Source: UMGS1124 sp964417835 | GTDB lineage: Bacteria > Bacillota_I > Bacilli_A > RF39 > UBA660 | Length of the DNA stretch: 57,901 nucleotides | Assembly: GCA_964417835.1 (NCBI GenBank) | Contig: CAYQJD010000003.1 | Span: 1-57,901 of the forward strand | Reading direction: 5' to 3' | Part shown: one piece after another, positions 42,292-50,390 of the stretch | Layout of the letters: each line of letters starts with the position of its first letter | Position numbering within the stretch: the first letter of the stretch is position 1 | Position numbers and translations under genes: made by a program | Notes under the pieces: generated by a model | Databases searched by the model: none | The model's input: the letters and a program-made list of their open reading frames with translations, nothing else | What the model was told of the DNA's origin: nothing

Positions 42292-42741
42292 CTAAACACA
42301 TTCTACAAATGTATCACTTAGACATTTAATTGCACAAACACATGATAAGTCCATTGTAAAGAAACTATTTGTTGCAACATAAGGTATTGAATTGCAGCAA
42401 CTTTCTTGTGGATTTGGTGCAAGAACTCTAAATGTAGCACAATTTCCATCTAATTTTTCTACTCTAAATACATTAGAACACTCTGAACAGCAACTACTAA
42501 CTTGAGGATTTGAACATACCATAGTATTATCCTTTTCTATTGGCATACTCCATGGGGTACCATTTCCGCAACAAGTATAAAGCATTACTGGTCTTGTATT
42601 ACAAACTAAACAATTTGGTCCTCCTCCAAGCATTGGTCTATCACAAGATTCTAAACAACTTTCTGGGCATGCATTTTGTTGTAGAACAAGTATAACTTTT
42701 AAAATTTCACCGATGCAATTTGTAGTTTTTTCATTACACAT
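42292..42741 (-). CDS. cotZ: Spore coat/crust protein, CotY/CotZ family
   Basis: A 149-residue protein with about 20 cysteines. Segments typical of CotY/CotZ are TRPVMLYTCCGNGTPW, NVFRVEKLDGNCATFRVLAP, and the end TMDLSCVCAIKCLSDTFVEC. In B. subtilis these proteins form the cross-linked outer crust, and in the B. cereus group the exosporium basal layer. AAAGGGTG precedes the ATG, and a sigma-K-like promoter lies upstream, which agrees with mother-cell expression late in sporulation. It stands alone between two terminators. Confidence 0.88.
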   Translation of the reverse strand: MCNEKTTNCIGEILKVILVLQQNACPESCLESCDRPMLGGGPNCLVCNTRPVMLYTCCGNGTPWSMPIEKDNTMVCSNPQVSSCCSECSNVFRVEKLDGNCATFRVLAPNPQESCCNSIPYVATNSFFTMDLSCVCAIKCLSDTFVECV

Positions 42742-42772
42742 GTATAATTCACCCTTTCATTTATACTCAATA

Positions 42773-42799
42773 TATTTTATGAAGCATTTATAATTTAGT
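42773..42799 (-). promoter_or_regulatory. Sigma-K-like promoter of cotZ
   Basis: On the minus strand AC (42799-42798), 16 bases, CATAAAATA (42781-42773). This fits the AC-N16/17-CATANNNTA consensus of the late mother-cell sigma-K. The start codon follows after 31 bases. Confidence 0.55.
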
Positions 42800-42871
42800 G
42801 ATTTTTAATTTGAATAATTTAGTCATTTTATTTATTTAAGATATGTAGTATAATAATAATAGGTGATATAT

Positions 42872-43186
42872 ATGTGGTGGCAATATGTAATAATTGCGTT
42901 TGTATTAATAGTTATTTCTTTAATAATAATAAAATTAAATAAGAAAAATTTTAATATGGAAATAAATAAATTGGTTCAGTATTTAGGCGGTAAAGATAAT
43001 ATATTAGATACAGAAGTAAATATGTCTAGGTTTAAAGTGACATTAAAAGATGTGACAATAGTTGATAAAGATGCTATTGAAAAGTTAGGCGCTAAAGGAA
43101 TTGTAGAAATTGATAATCAATTAAAGATTATATTTGGCCCTGATGCAGTAAAATTAAAAAAATATATAAGTGAAATCAAAAAGTAA
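42872..43186 (+). CDS. Membrane-anchored EIIB-like domain without active-site Cys
   Basis: A 104-residue protein with an N-terminal transmembrane helix (about 4-20) followed by a domain that aligns with the glucose-type PTS EIIB fold: VQYLGGKDNI, EVNMSRFKVTLKD, IEKLGAKGIVEI and QLKIIFGPDAVKL. In true EIIB proteins the motif is C-x-T-R-L, with the Cys phosphorylated; here the Cys is Asn50 and T-R-L is S-R-F. Phosphotransfer is therefore not possible. No EIIC or EIIA gene is nearby. A regulatory or structural use of the fold is likely. ATG follows AGGTGA. Confidence 0.75.
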   Translation: MWWQYVIIAFVLIVISLIIIKLNKKNFNMEINKLVQYLGGKDNILDTEVNMSRFKVTLKDVTIVDKDAIEKLGAKGIVEIDNQLKIIFGPDAVKLKKYISEIKK

Positions 43187-43248
43187 AATTATTGTATTGT
43201 ATTATTAAGACTTTTTATTCTTTTTCTTTGATAAAATTTGGGTGAAAT

Positions 43249-43277
43249 TTGACAAAACTGGCAAAAAGTGTTACAAT
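43249..43277 (+). promoter_or_regulatory. Near-consensus sigma-A promoter
   Basis: TTGACA (43249-43254), 17 bases, TACAAT (43272-43277). It is the closest match to the housekeeping consensus among promoters I found in the window. Confidence 0.85.
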
Positions 43278-43306
43278 CTAAATGGTTTTAGAAATAGGGG
43301 GGTTTT

Positions 43307-43732
43307 ATGAAGGGGTATAAATATTTATTAGATTATATTAACGAAAATGAATTTAAAAAGTTGGAGAGGGCTTTAAAAAAATATAACATGCTTGCTTATA
43401 AAAAACTTAATTTCACATGTTATCCAGCATTAAGAAACGGAAATTTTATAGGTGAACTTGTTAGTAAAAATAAAAAAGAAAAAACAGAAACTTATGAATT
43501 GAAGTTGCCAAGTGATAATATGTTTAGACAAGTTCATGGAGATGTTACAGTAAAGTACGTTGTTTATTTAGAACAAAAGACTATTATGTTAGATACAATT
43601 ACTCCAACAGAAATTTTATTAGAAGGTCATATGGCAGAGTTGACTACTTATAAAGGAGTTATGATTAGTAAAGCAAATGCTTCTAAAGATATGTTTAAGA
43701 TAGATTTATTAAATATGTTGCAAAATAAATAG
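43307..43732 (+). CDS. Hypothetical protein under a strong promoter
   Basis: A 141-residue soluble protein that I do not recognise. Residues 1-30 are helical (LLDYINENEFKKLERALKKY); the rest is strand-rich, with ELKLPSDNMFRQVHGDVTVKYVV-type alternation and a DTITPTEILLEGHM segment. No signal peptide or membrane helix. A near-consensus promoter and the binding site AGGGGGG before the ATG point to abundant expression. It is monocistronic and probably conserved within the lineage, but nothing indicates its job. Confidence 0.78.
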   Translation: MKGYKYLLDYINENEFKKLERALKKYNMLAYKKLNFTCYPALRNGNFIGELVSKNKKEKTETYELKLPSDNMFRQVHGDVTVKYVVYLEQKTIMLDTITPTEILLEGHMAELTTYKGVMISKANASKDMFKIDLLNMLQNK

Positions 43733-43805
43733 AAGCTTAAATGCTTTTTTTTTGACATTTTTTTAAAAAATTAGACAAAAAAGAAAATAATAATACAAAA
43801 TTATC

Positions 43806-43834
43806 TTGATTTTAATAAAGGCATTTGCTATTAT
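43806..43834 (+). promoter_or_regulatory. Promoter of the SipW-type secreted protein
   Basis: TTGATT (43806-43811), 17 bases, TATTAT (43829-43834), with a TG one base before the -10 (extended -10). ATAGGAGG follows before the ATG at 43856. Confidence 0.65.
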
Positions 43835-43855
43835 TTTAATATAGGAGGATAAAAA

Positions 43856-44605
43856 ATGAAATCAAATAATGGAAAGATAGCAATTACAATAACAGCTATG
43901 TTTGTTATAGCTTTATCAGTAATAGGTGTTACTTATGCATATTTCACTGCTAGAATTGCAGGTAATAGTTCAGAAAAAAGTGTAGAAGTAACTGCTGGTG
44001 AATTAGTTGTTAATTATGTATCAAGTAATTTGTTAAAGGCTACTAATTTAGTGCCAGGGTGGAAAAGTGATGGTTTAAGCTATTATGATCCTGAATCAGT
44101 TTCAGAAGGAAAAATAGTAGCGGTAAAAGCTACCGATAAAAGCAGTATTCCTACAGGAATAACTGAAGCTGATGGCCTTGCCACTCCAGCAACATTTACT
44201 GTTGCTAATGCTGGTGATAGTACGAATACAGCATATTATGCAATTAAGTTAACTGGAATAACAAATGGAATAGCAGATATTGGTTCTAATCTTGATAGTG
44301 AAAATGTAAAGATAACTGTTTATAAAGGTAGCTATGAAGATTATTCAACTTCTAATGATACTGTAGTTTATTCTACGAATAAGCTTAATGCAAGTGGTGA
44401 ACAAATTATTGTAAATGAAGCACAATCTATTGCCAATGGTGTTACAGATAGTTTCTATATTATGTTAGAATATGATAATGCAACTTATGATCAATCAGAA
44501 AATATGGGTAAATCAATAACAGCAACAATACAAGTAATAGGTATTGCTCAGAATGCTGCTGGTAATTGGGTTGATGCAGCTGGAAATATTGTTATAGCAG
44601 CATAA
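43856..44605 (+). CDS. Secreted protein with SipW-type signal peptide (TasA/camelysin-like)
   Basis: A 249-residue exported protein. The N-terminus has the long SipW-dependent signal, with the hydrophobic TITAMFVIALSVIGVTYAYF and processing expected near the TYAYFTA motif. The mature part is a beta-rich, Ser/Thr/Ala-rich domain (FTVANAGDSTNTAYYAIKL, SFYIMLEYDN) similar in style to TasA/camelysin fibre proteins. No sipW or other tasA gene is in the window. It has a good promoter and terminator of its own, consistent with an abundant surface protein. Confidence 0.82.
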   Translation: MKSNNGKIAITITAMFVIALSVIGVTYAYFTARIAGNSSEKSVEVTAGELVVNYVSSNLLKATNLVPGWKSDGLSYYDPESVSEGKIVAVKATDKSSIPTGITEADGLATPATFTVANAGDSTNTAYYAIKLTGITNGIADIGSNLDSENVKITVYKGSYEDYSTSNDTVVYSTNKLNASGEQIIVNEAQSIANGVTDSFYIMLEYDNATYDQSENMGKSITATIQVIGIAQNAAGNWVDAAGNIVIAA

Positions 44606-44629
44606 AAAGCCAAGATATGGCTTTTTTTT
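44604..44629 (+). terminator. Terminator of the SipW-type gene
   Basis: AAAAAGCCA and TGGCTTTTT, perfect nine-base stem, loop AGATA, followed by T residues. Confidence 0.85.
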
Positions 44630-44707
44630 TGTAAATTTTTGGCAATATTTTTTAATATCTTTTTTTCGCCAAATTATTATGCTATACTTATAAAGTAGGT
44701 GAAGTGT

Positions 44708-45421
44708 ATGGAATTTATAGAAATTAAAAATTGTTATAAAATATATAAAAATGGTGTTACTGCACTTGCTAATGGAAATTTAAAAATATTAAAAGGTGAA
44801 TTTGTTTTTTTAATAGGGCCTACTGCAAGCGGAAAATCTTCTTTGTTAAAACTCTTATATAGAGAAGAAAGACCCAATAAAGGTGAAGTCTTTGTTGGCG
44901 GGGTAAATGTTGCTAAGTTAAGAAATAGTAGAGTTTATAAGTTAAGAAGAAAAATAGGAATAGTATTTCAAGACTTTAAGTTATTGCCAAAGTTAACAGT
45001 ATATGAAAATGTTTCATATCCTTTAGAAAGTTATGGTATAAAAAGTACAGAAATTAGAAAAAATGTCTTAGCAGCATTGGAAAGAGTTGGTTTAAAAGAT
45101 AAATATAGAAGTTATCCTAATGAACTTAGTGGTGGTGAACAACAAAGAGTTTGCATTGCTAGAGCAATAGTTAATAATCCCAAGTTAATCATTTGTGATG
45201 AACCTACTGGAAATCTTGATCCTGACACATCCAAAGAAATAATGGATGTACTAGAGAATATAAATAATGATTTAGGTACTACAATTGTTATGGCAACTCA
45301 TGATAGAGATATCGTAAATAGAATGAAAAAAAGAGTGGTAACTATAAAAGATGGAATTATTATAAGTGATAAAAAGAAAGGAAGATATGATAATGAAATT
45401 GATAAGAATATTGAATCGTAG
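44708..45421 (+). CDS. ftsE: Cell division ATP-binding protein FtsE
   Basis: The ATPase of the FtsEX complex, which activates cell-wall hydrolases at the division site. The 237 residues have Walker A GPTASGKSS, the Q-loop VFQDFKLLP, ABC signature LSGGEQQRV and Walker B LIICDEPTGNLD, all intact. The start is the ATG at 44708 after AGGTGAAG; a GTG nine bases upstream falls in that site. It overlaps ftsX by 29 bases. Confidence 0.94.
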   Translation: MEFIEIKNCYKIYKNGVTALANGNLKILKGEFVFLIGPTASGKSSLLKLLYREERPNKGEVFVGGVNVAKLRNSRVYKLRRKIGIVFQDFKLLPKLTVYENVSYPLESYGIKSTEIRKNVLAALERVGLKDKYRSYPNELSGGEQQRVCIARAIVNNPKLIICDEPTGNLDPDTSKEIMDVLENINNDLGTTIVMATHDRDIVNRMKKRVVTIKDGIIISDKKKGRYDNEIDKNIES

Positions 45422-46289
45422 TATTAGAGATTCTTTTAAAAGTATTTTTAGAAATTTTAGTTTATCAGTAGCTAGTATTTCTTGTACTATTATTACACTT
45501 CTATTAGTATCGATATCTATAATTATTTCTTATAATGTAACAAATATTACTGATAAAATTGAAAAGGATTTAACAATGATAGTATTTGTTGACTCTTCAT
45601 CGAGTGAAGAAGAAATAAATAATATAAAAAAAGAATTAGAAAATATTAGTAATATAGAAAGTTTAACTTTTAGAAGTAAAGATGAAATAAAATATAATAT
45701 GGGAGAAGAAAATGAAACTTTGAAAAATGTAATGGCAACTTGGGGAGATGAAAATCCTCTTGAAAGTACATTTATATTAAAAATAAAAAATTTAAAAAAG
45801 ATAAAAGAAACTGCTGTTACGGTAAAAAACATTGAAAAAGTAACGTTAGTAAAATATGGCGAATCTATGGTTGATAAAATAATTAACGTTTTCGATATGA
45901 TCAGAAAGATTTGTATTATTATTGTTGGAGCTTTAATATTAGTTACTGCATTCTTGATTAATAATACTATAAAAATAACTATATTTAGTAGAAGAAATGA
46001 CATAAATATTATGAGACTTGTAGGTACTAGCAATCTAGTTATAAGATTACCATTTATATTTGAAGGCTTTTTGTTAGGTATAATAGGAAGTATTATTCCG
46101 ATATTAGTAACAATTTTTGGATATATTTACATGTATGAATCAACTGGAGGAATAGTATTTTCAAATTTATTTGAATTAGTTAAGCCAGATAGTATAGTAT
46201 ATTTTACATCTTTAATAATATTAGTTATTGGATCTGTAGTAGGAATGTTAGGAAGTTCTATTGCAGTTAGAAAGTATTTGAAAGTATGA
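45393..46289 (+). CDS. ftsX: Cell division protein FtsX
   Basis: A 298-residue permease-like partner of FtsE. It has an N-terminal cytoplasmic segment (IRILNRSIRDSFKSIFRN), a first membrane helix, an extracellular domain of about 120 residues that would contact the hydrolase, and three further helices. NDINIMRLVGTSNLVIRLPF is the conserved cytoplasmic loop. The ATG at 45393 lies eight bases after AAAGGAAG; an ATG at 45387 is too close. It overlaps ftsE and the hydrolase gene. Confidence 0.92.
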   Translation: MKLIRILNRSIRDSFKSIFRNFSLSVASISCTIITLLLVSISIIISYNVTNITDKIEKDLTMIVFVDSSSSEEEINNIKKELENISNIESLTFRSKDEIKYNMGEENETLKNVMATWGDENPLESTFILKIKNLKKIKETAVTVKNIEKVTLVKYGESMVDKIINVFDMIRKICIIIVGALILVTAFLINNTIKITIFSRRNDINIMRLVGTSNLVIRLPFIFEGFLLGIIGSIIPILVTIFGYIYMYESTGGIVFSNLFELVKPDSIVYFTSLIILVIGSVVGMLGSSIAVRKYLKV

Positions 46290-47503
46290 AAAAAATCTTA
46301 AAAAAAACAATTTTCGTTTTAACAATATTAATGTTTTCGTTCTATACTATCATTTATACAAATGCATCTAGTAAGGCTAATACGATAGCAGAACTTCGAA
46401 AAGAATTATCTCAATTAAAATCTAAAAAAAGTCAAAATGATACTGCAAAATCTAAGACTCAAAGTGAGATAAATTCTTCAACACAAAATATTACATCAGC
46501 ACAAAATGAAATTATCGATAATCAATCAAAAATTGAACAATCAAAAATAGATATAGAAAATCTTAATCAAGATATTTTAGAAATCGAAGAAAGCATTAAA
46601 GAAACAGTAAAAGCTTATCAATTAACTGATGGGCAAAATGTTTATTTAGAATATGTATTTGATGCTACAAGTTATGAAGATTTAGTTTATAGATATGCTA
46701 TTGTAGAACAAATATTAAAATATAATGATGAACAAATAGAGAAGTATAATGATTTGATTGAACAAAATAAACAATTACAAATAGATTTAGCTAATAGAGA
46801 AGTTGAATTGAATAATAAAATATCATCGCTTAGTGATAAAATTGATAAGCTGGGTAATGAATTAGAAAAGTATTCTGAATTAACAATGGATATTCAAGAT
46901 GAGATAGATTCTACACAAGAATTAATAGATTATTATGTTAAATTGGGTTGTAAGGAAAATCAAGATTTAAATGAATGTGTATCAATAAAAGGTGATACAT
47001 CATTTAGAAAACCACTTACAAAAGGTACAATCACAAGTTATTATGGTTATAGAATAAATCCTTTAACTGGAGCATCTACAAAATTTCATAGTGGAGTTGA
47101 TATAGGTGGTAACAAAGAAGGGACAAATATTTATGCCGCAGCAAATGGAATGGTTGGAAAAATAATTCGAAGAGCAAGTTGTGGTGGAAATCAAGTTTAT
47201 GTTTATCACACAATTAATGGTGTTAAATATACTACATCATATTGGCACATGTTAACAATTAATGTATCTGTAGGTGATCAAGTAAATACAAACACAGTTG
47301 TAGGTACAGTGGGAGGAAGTAGTACCAGAAGTTATGATTCATGTACTACCGGTGCTCATTTGCATTTTATTATAGCAACTGGTTGGTATGGAGGAACAGG
47401 ATCTAATTCGTATAGTTCTTATAGTACATTTTTAGCAAATACAAAAGATCCCAAAGATATATTAAAATTACCTGATAAAGGTAAATATTGGTATAGTAGA
47501 TAG
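46286..47503 (+). CDS. FtsEX-linked M23-family murein hydrolase (EnvC/PcsB-like architecture)
   Basis: A 405-residue secreted protein with a signal peptide (about 1-28), a long coiled coil (30-230) and a C-terminal LytM/M23 peptidase domain. Zinc ligands are visible in KFHSGVDIGG (H-x3-D) and GAHLHFI (H-x-H). This architecture is that of hydrolases or activators controlled by FtsEX through their coiled coil. Unlike E. coli EnvC, the metal ligands are complete, so it may be an active enzyme. The ATGA overlap with ftsX supports a direct functional link. Confidence 0.92.
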   Translation: MKKILKKTIFVLTILMFSFYTIIYTNASSKANTIAELRKELSQLKSKKSQNDTAKSKTQSEINSSTQNITSAQNEIIDNQSKIEQSKIDIENLNQDILEIEESIKETVKAYQLTDGQNVYLEYVFDATSYEDLVYRYAIVEQILKYNDEQIEKYNDLIEQNKQLQIDLANREVELNNKISSLSDKIDKLGNELEKYSELTMDIQDEIDSTQELIDYYVKLGCKENQDLNECVSIKGDTSFRKPLTKGTITSYYGYRINPLTGASTKFHSGVDIGGNKEGTNIYAAANGMVGKIIRRASCGGNQVYVYHTINGVKYTTSYWHMLTINVSVGDQVNTNTVVGTVGGSSTRSYDSCTTGAHLHFIIATGWYGGTGSNSYSSYSTFLANTKDPKDILKLPDKGKYWYSR

Positions 47504-47534
47504 TTATAAATTATAAAATTTTTATGATAAAAAT

Positions 47535-47577
47535 AAAAGGATTATCTCCCATAATTATAGGTTATAATCCTTTTTTT
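47535..47577. terminator. Bidirectional terminator between the ftsEX operon and def
   Basis: AAAAGGATTAT (47535-47545) and ATAATCCTTTT (47564-47574) form an eleven-base stem with an 18-base loop; A/T runs flank both sides. Confidence 0.8.
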
Positions 47578-47601
47578 CTAATTAATCTTTTAATTTTTAG
47601 T

Positions 47602-48153
47602 TTATATTTCTCTCATTAAATCTGCATTTTTGAATGGATCTTTTTTATCAATTTTATCTACAAATAATATTCCATCTAAATGATCTAATTCGTGTTGAAA
47701 TGCTACAGCTATATCTTCCCTTACCCTGATTTTAAATTTATTTCCATTTATATCATAAGCTTCAACTGTAATTCTTGCATGTCTAGGTACAATTCCTTTT
47801 ACTTCTCGGTTAACACTAAGGCATCCTTCTCCCTCACCTACATAAATTAGTTCTTCACTTTTTGAAATTATTTTTGGATTTATAAGAACGTATCGTTTAA
47901 ATTTTTTATTTTCTAATTCTTCTGAAATAACAAATATTCTTTTTAAAATGCCAATTTGTACAAAAGATAAACCCATACCAGCTCTTAAATTATATTTTTT
48001 TATATATTCTTCCATTTGACTCATTTCTAAATATAAAAGCGAATCATCAATTAATTTTTTTGTGTCTTCATCTAATGGAAAAATTACTTCTTTACTTGGT
48101 TGTCTTAAAATTTTGTTTGCTTCATCTAGAATCTTAATATTTGGTAATTTCAT
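47602..48153 (-). CDS. def: Peptide deformylase
   Basis: Removes the formyl group from new proteins. The 183 residues have the three deformylase motifs: GMGLSFVQIG (usually G-x-G-x-A-A-x-Q; here Leu-Ser-Phe-Val precede the Gln), EGCLS with the metal-binding Cys, and QHELDHLDG with two His and Glu. The long insert between helices is typical of the type 2 enzymes of Gram-positives. The deviating first motif keeps the key Gln. Monocistronic on the minus strand. Confidence 0.93.
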   Translation of the reverse strand: MKLPNIKILDEANKILRQPSKEVIFPLDEDTKKLIDDSLLYLEMSQMEEYIKKYNLRAGMGLSFVQIGILKRIFVISEELENKKFKRYVLINPKIISKSEELIYVGEGEGCLSVNREVKGIVPRHARITVEAYDINGNKFKIRVREDIAVAFQHELDHLDGILFVDKIDKKDPFKNADLMREI

Positions 48154-48205
48154 TTATATCACCTGCCAATGCTTATTCTAACAAATAAAACAAAAATTTG
48201 CAAAA

Positions 48206-49354
48206 CTAATACCACATATTGCTTAAATTACCATCATTTTTATAAACCTCATCCATTAGCATAATATGGCTAAAGGTATTTATTAATTTTTCTTTAGTAT
48301 ACTTTCTTATAACAACACCTTTAAGATTTGGTAAAGATTCAGATATATAAAAATCATCATCATCTATTCCAACTATCATGGCCATATGTCCAGAGTAAGC
48401 GATAAGGTCTCCAACTTTTACTTCGTTAGAATCTAGTAACTCTAAGCTTATTTTTCTTTTCTCACCTAAATCATATAAATCATCATTACGAAATGAAATA
48501 TCTCCAGCACCAACATCACCAATATCAAACCCTCCGTTATATAAAACCCATGAAATAAATCCGCTACAATCTAAACCATTTGGATATTTGTTTCCACTTA
48601 TAAAATTATAGCTTCTTGCGTTAGTTAGATTTTTCAATTTACATCCCCACATAGCAGGACCCATTAGTTGGGCAGCTAAATCATTGTATTTTGATGTGCT
48701 TAAATATAAACCTTTGTGATAATATCTTCCTTCACCATCAACATATAATTTGCCGCCGTAGTTAACAAGTCTACCATTTTCATAAAAATATGGAATTCTA
48801 AATTCAAAATTAAGTGTTAAGAACCTTGCAGCTTCTACAACACTTGCTCGAGAAGGGTAACTTACTTCATTTAATCTATCTAATAAAGCAAGATCTAATA
48901 ATTGATTTTCTTCGTCAGTAAAATATTCACAAGTTATATAATCTTTTTCTAAATTAAATTCTAAAGGTCTATTAACCATACCCTTTACAACGTATACAGT
49001 AGCTTTAATTTCTTTATTATTCGGTAATAAGATTGAAACTTCTGTATTACCATTAGTTATGCCTTTTATATATTCATTTTCGATTTGAACTATTTCTTCA
49101 TTAGAAGAAACAATCTTATAGTTATTATTATCTGGATTATTTATATTAAGTTTTACTGTTTCATTAGTTCCAAGATAATATATATTTTTTGAAAAAGAAA
49201 CAGTATAAACTTCTTCATTTGGTAAAGTTGAATTAGAAGTATTATTGTCTTTTGTATATATATTTCTAAAAAAAACGACAAAAAAAATTATATGATATAT
49301 ACAATAAACCAAATAAAATAATATTAAAACTTGTTTTTTATTAATATATTTCAT
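48206..49354 (-). CDS. Membrane-anchored NlpC/P60-type cell-wall hydrolase
   Basis: A 382-residue protein with an N-terminal membrane anchor (about 9-29), an Ig-like BIG2-type domain (about 50-125, with SSNEEIVQIENEYIKGITNG), a linker region, and a C-terminal NlpC/P60-like cysteine peptidase. The catalytic Cys is in GLDCSGFISWVLY and the His in YSGHMAMIVG; a YISESL segment follows. Such enzymes cut peptide bonds in peptidoglycan stems. It has no close operon partner. Confidence 0.85.
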   Translation of the reverse strand: MKYINKKQVLILFYLVYCIYHIIFFVVFFRNIYTKDNNTSNSTLPNEEVYTVSFSKNIYYLGTNETVKLNINNPDNNNYKIVSSNEEIVQIENEYIKGITNGNTEVSILLPNNKEIKATVYVVKGMVNRPLEFNLEKDYITCEYFTDEENQLLDLALLDRLNEVSYPSRASVVEAARFLTLNFEFRIPYFYENGRLVNYGGKLYVDGEGRYYHKGLYLSTSKYNDLAAQLMGPAMWGCKLKNLTNARSYNFISGNKYPNGLDCSGFISWVLYNGGFDIGDVGAGDISFRNDDLYDLGEKRKISLELLDSNEVKVGDLIAYSGHMAMIVGIDDDDFYISESLPNLKGVVIRKYTKEKLINTFSHIMLMDEVYKNDGNLSNMWY

Positions 49355-49459
49355 TATATTTGTCCTATCTATCTAAAGAAGATTTTATCAAATAAAAAAA
49401 TAAAAGTCTATATTGTAAAAACTAAAAATATACTTTATAATTATTTCAGGTGAATATAT

Positions 49460-49609
49460 TTGAAAAAAAATATTTTGAATAAAATAATAATTGGTATTGT
49501 TATTTCATTTATAACAATAGAAATAGGTATGTTATTAGGATATTATTTTCTTTCTAAAATTGATTATAATAAGTTTGAATCTACATACAATATAAAAATC
49601 ACAAGATGA
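49460..49609 (+). CDS. Small membrane protein, TTG start
   Basis: A 49-residue frame beginning with TTG at 49460, seven bases after CAGGTGA. One transmembrane helix is evident (IIIGIVISFITIEIGMLLG, then YYFLSK). The stop codon TGA lies 17 bases before the next gene's start. The binding site, clean topology and tight spacing support it, but the rare start codon and short length keep it tentative. Confidence 0.5.
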   Translation: MKKNILNKIIIGIVISFITIEIGMLLGYYFLSKIDYNKFESTYNIKITR

Positions 49610-49626
49610 TTTATAGGAAGTGCATT

Positions 49627-50319
49627 ATGAAAAAAAATATAATAATTATATTAAGCTTATCTTTTATAATAGTTTTAATGGCATCTGTATTAATTTTTAT
49701 GCAAAAGGATAAACCACTTACTAATTATACAGAAGATGAAATAAAGTTTAAAAATGAATATGAATCTTTAAATGATAAAGAAATAGAAGATGAAATTTAT
49801 TTAAAAAATATAACTATCGAGAGTGATAATAATGTTAAATATATATATGATGATGAAATTATAAATTTATTGACAAATGGTACAAATATTATATATTTAG
49901 GCTGGGCAGAAAGTAATTATTCTAGAACTATTTTGCCTGAATTATTATCTGTTTTAAAAGAAAATAATATTGAAACTTTGTATTATTATAATTTTAAAGA
50001 TTTAAAAAGTGCATACGAGAATAATAATGATGAAAAAAAGATTGAAATTTATGAAAAAATAGTTGAAATTATAGGTGAAGACATAGATACATATTACGAA
50101 GAGGAAGACTTTTTACAAGGTAAGAAAAAAATAGTTGCTCCTTTAGTAATTTTTGTAAAAAATGGACATTATATTGGAATGCATAGTAAATCAGTTGAAA
50201 GTCAAACTAATTCTTATATGGATTTATCAAAAGAGCAAAAACAAGAATTACAAAATATTTATAGAGGATATATTAATTTAATAAATCAAAGAACTTGTGA
50301 ATTAGAAACTGCTTGTTAA
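49627..50319 (+). CDS. Membrane-anchored thioredoxin-fold protein without CxxC
   Basis: A 230-residue protein with an N-terminal anchor (about 3-25). Residues 85-200 look like the thioredoxin-like fold of bacteriocin-transport accessory proteins: TNIIYLGWAESNYSRTILPE, IETLYYYNFKDL, and VAPLVIFVKNGHYIGMH (cis-Pro segment). The position of the redox motif has W-A-E-S-N-Y instead of C-x-x-C, so classical redox activity is excluded. Two cysteines near the C-terminus (RTCELETAC) are separate. The ATG at 49627 follows AGGAAG. Confidence 0.7.
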   Translation: MKKNIIIILSLSFIIVLMASVLIFMQKDKPLTNYTEDEIKFKNEYESLNDKEIEDEIYLKNITIESDNNVKYIYDDEIINLLTNGTNIIYLGWAESNYSRTILPELLSVLKENNIETLYYYNFKDLKSAYENNNDEKKIEIYEKIVEIIGEDIDTYYEEEDFLQGKKKIVAPLVIFVKNGHYIGMHSKSVESQTNSYMDLSKEQKQELQNIYRGYINLINQRTCELETAC

Positions 50320-50365
50320 AAAGTAAAATATTAAAATATAAAAAATATATTATATTTTACTTTTT
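50318..50365 (+). terminator. Terminator of the Trx-fold gene
   Basis: AAAAAGTAAAATAT (50318-50331) and its exact complement (50352-50365) form a 14-base stem at the stop codon, followed by sparse T. It is A/T-rich and may be bidirectional. Confidence 0.6.
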
Positions 50366-50390
50366 AAGTATATAATTTAATGGTGATACT

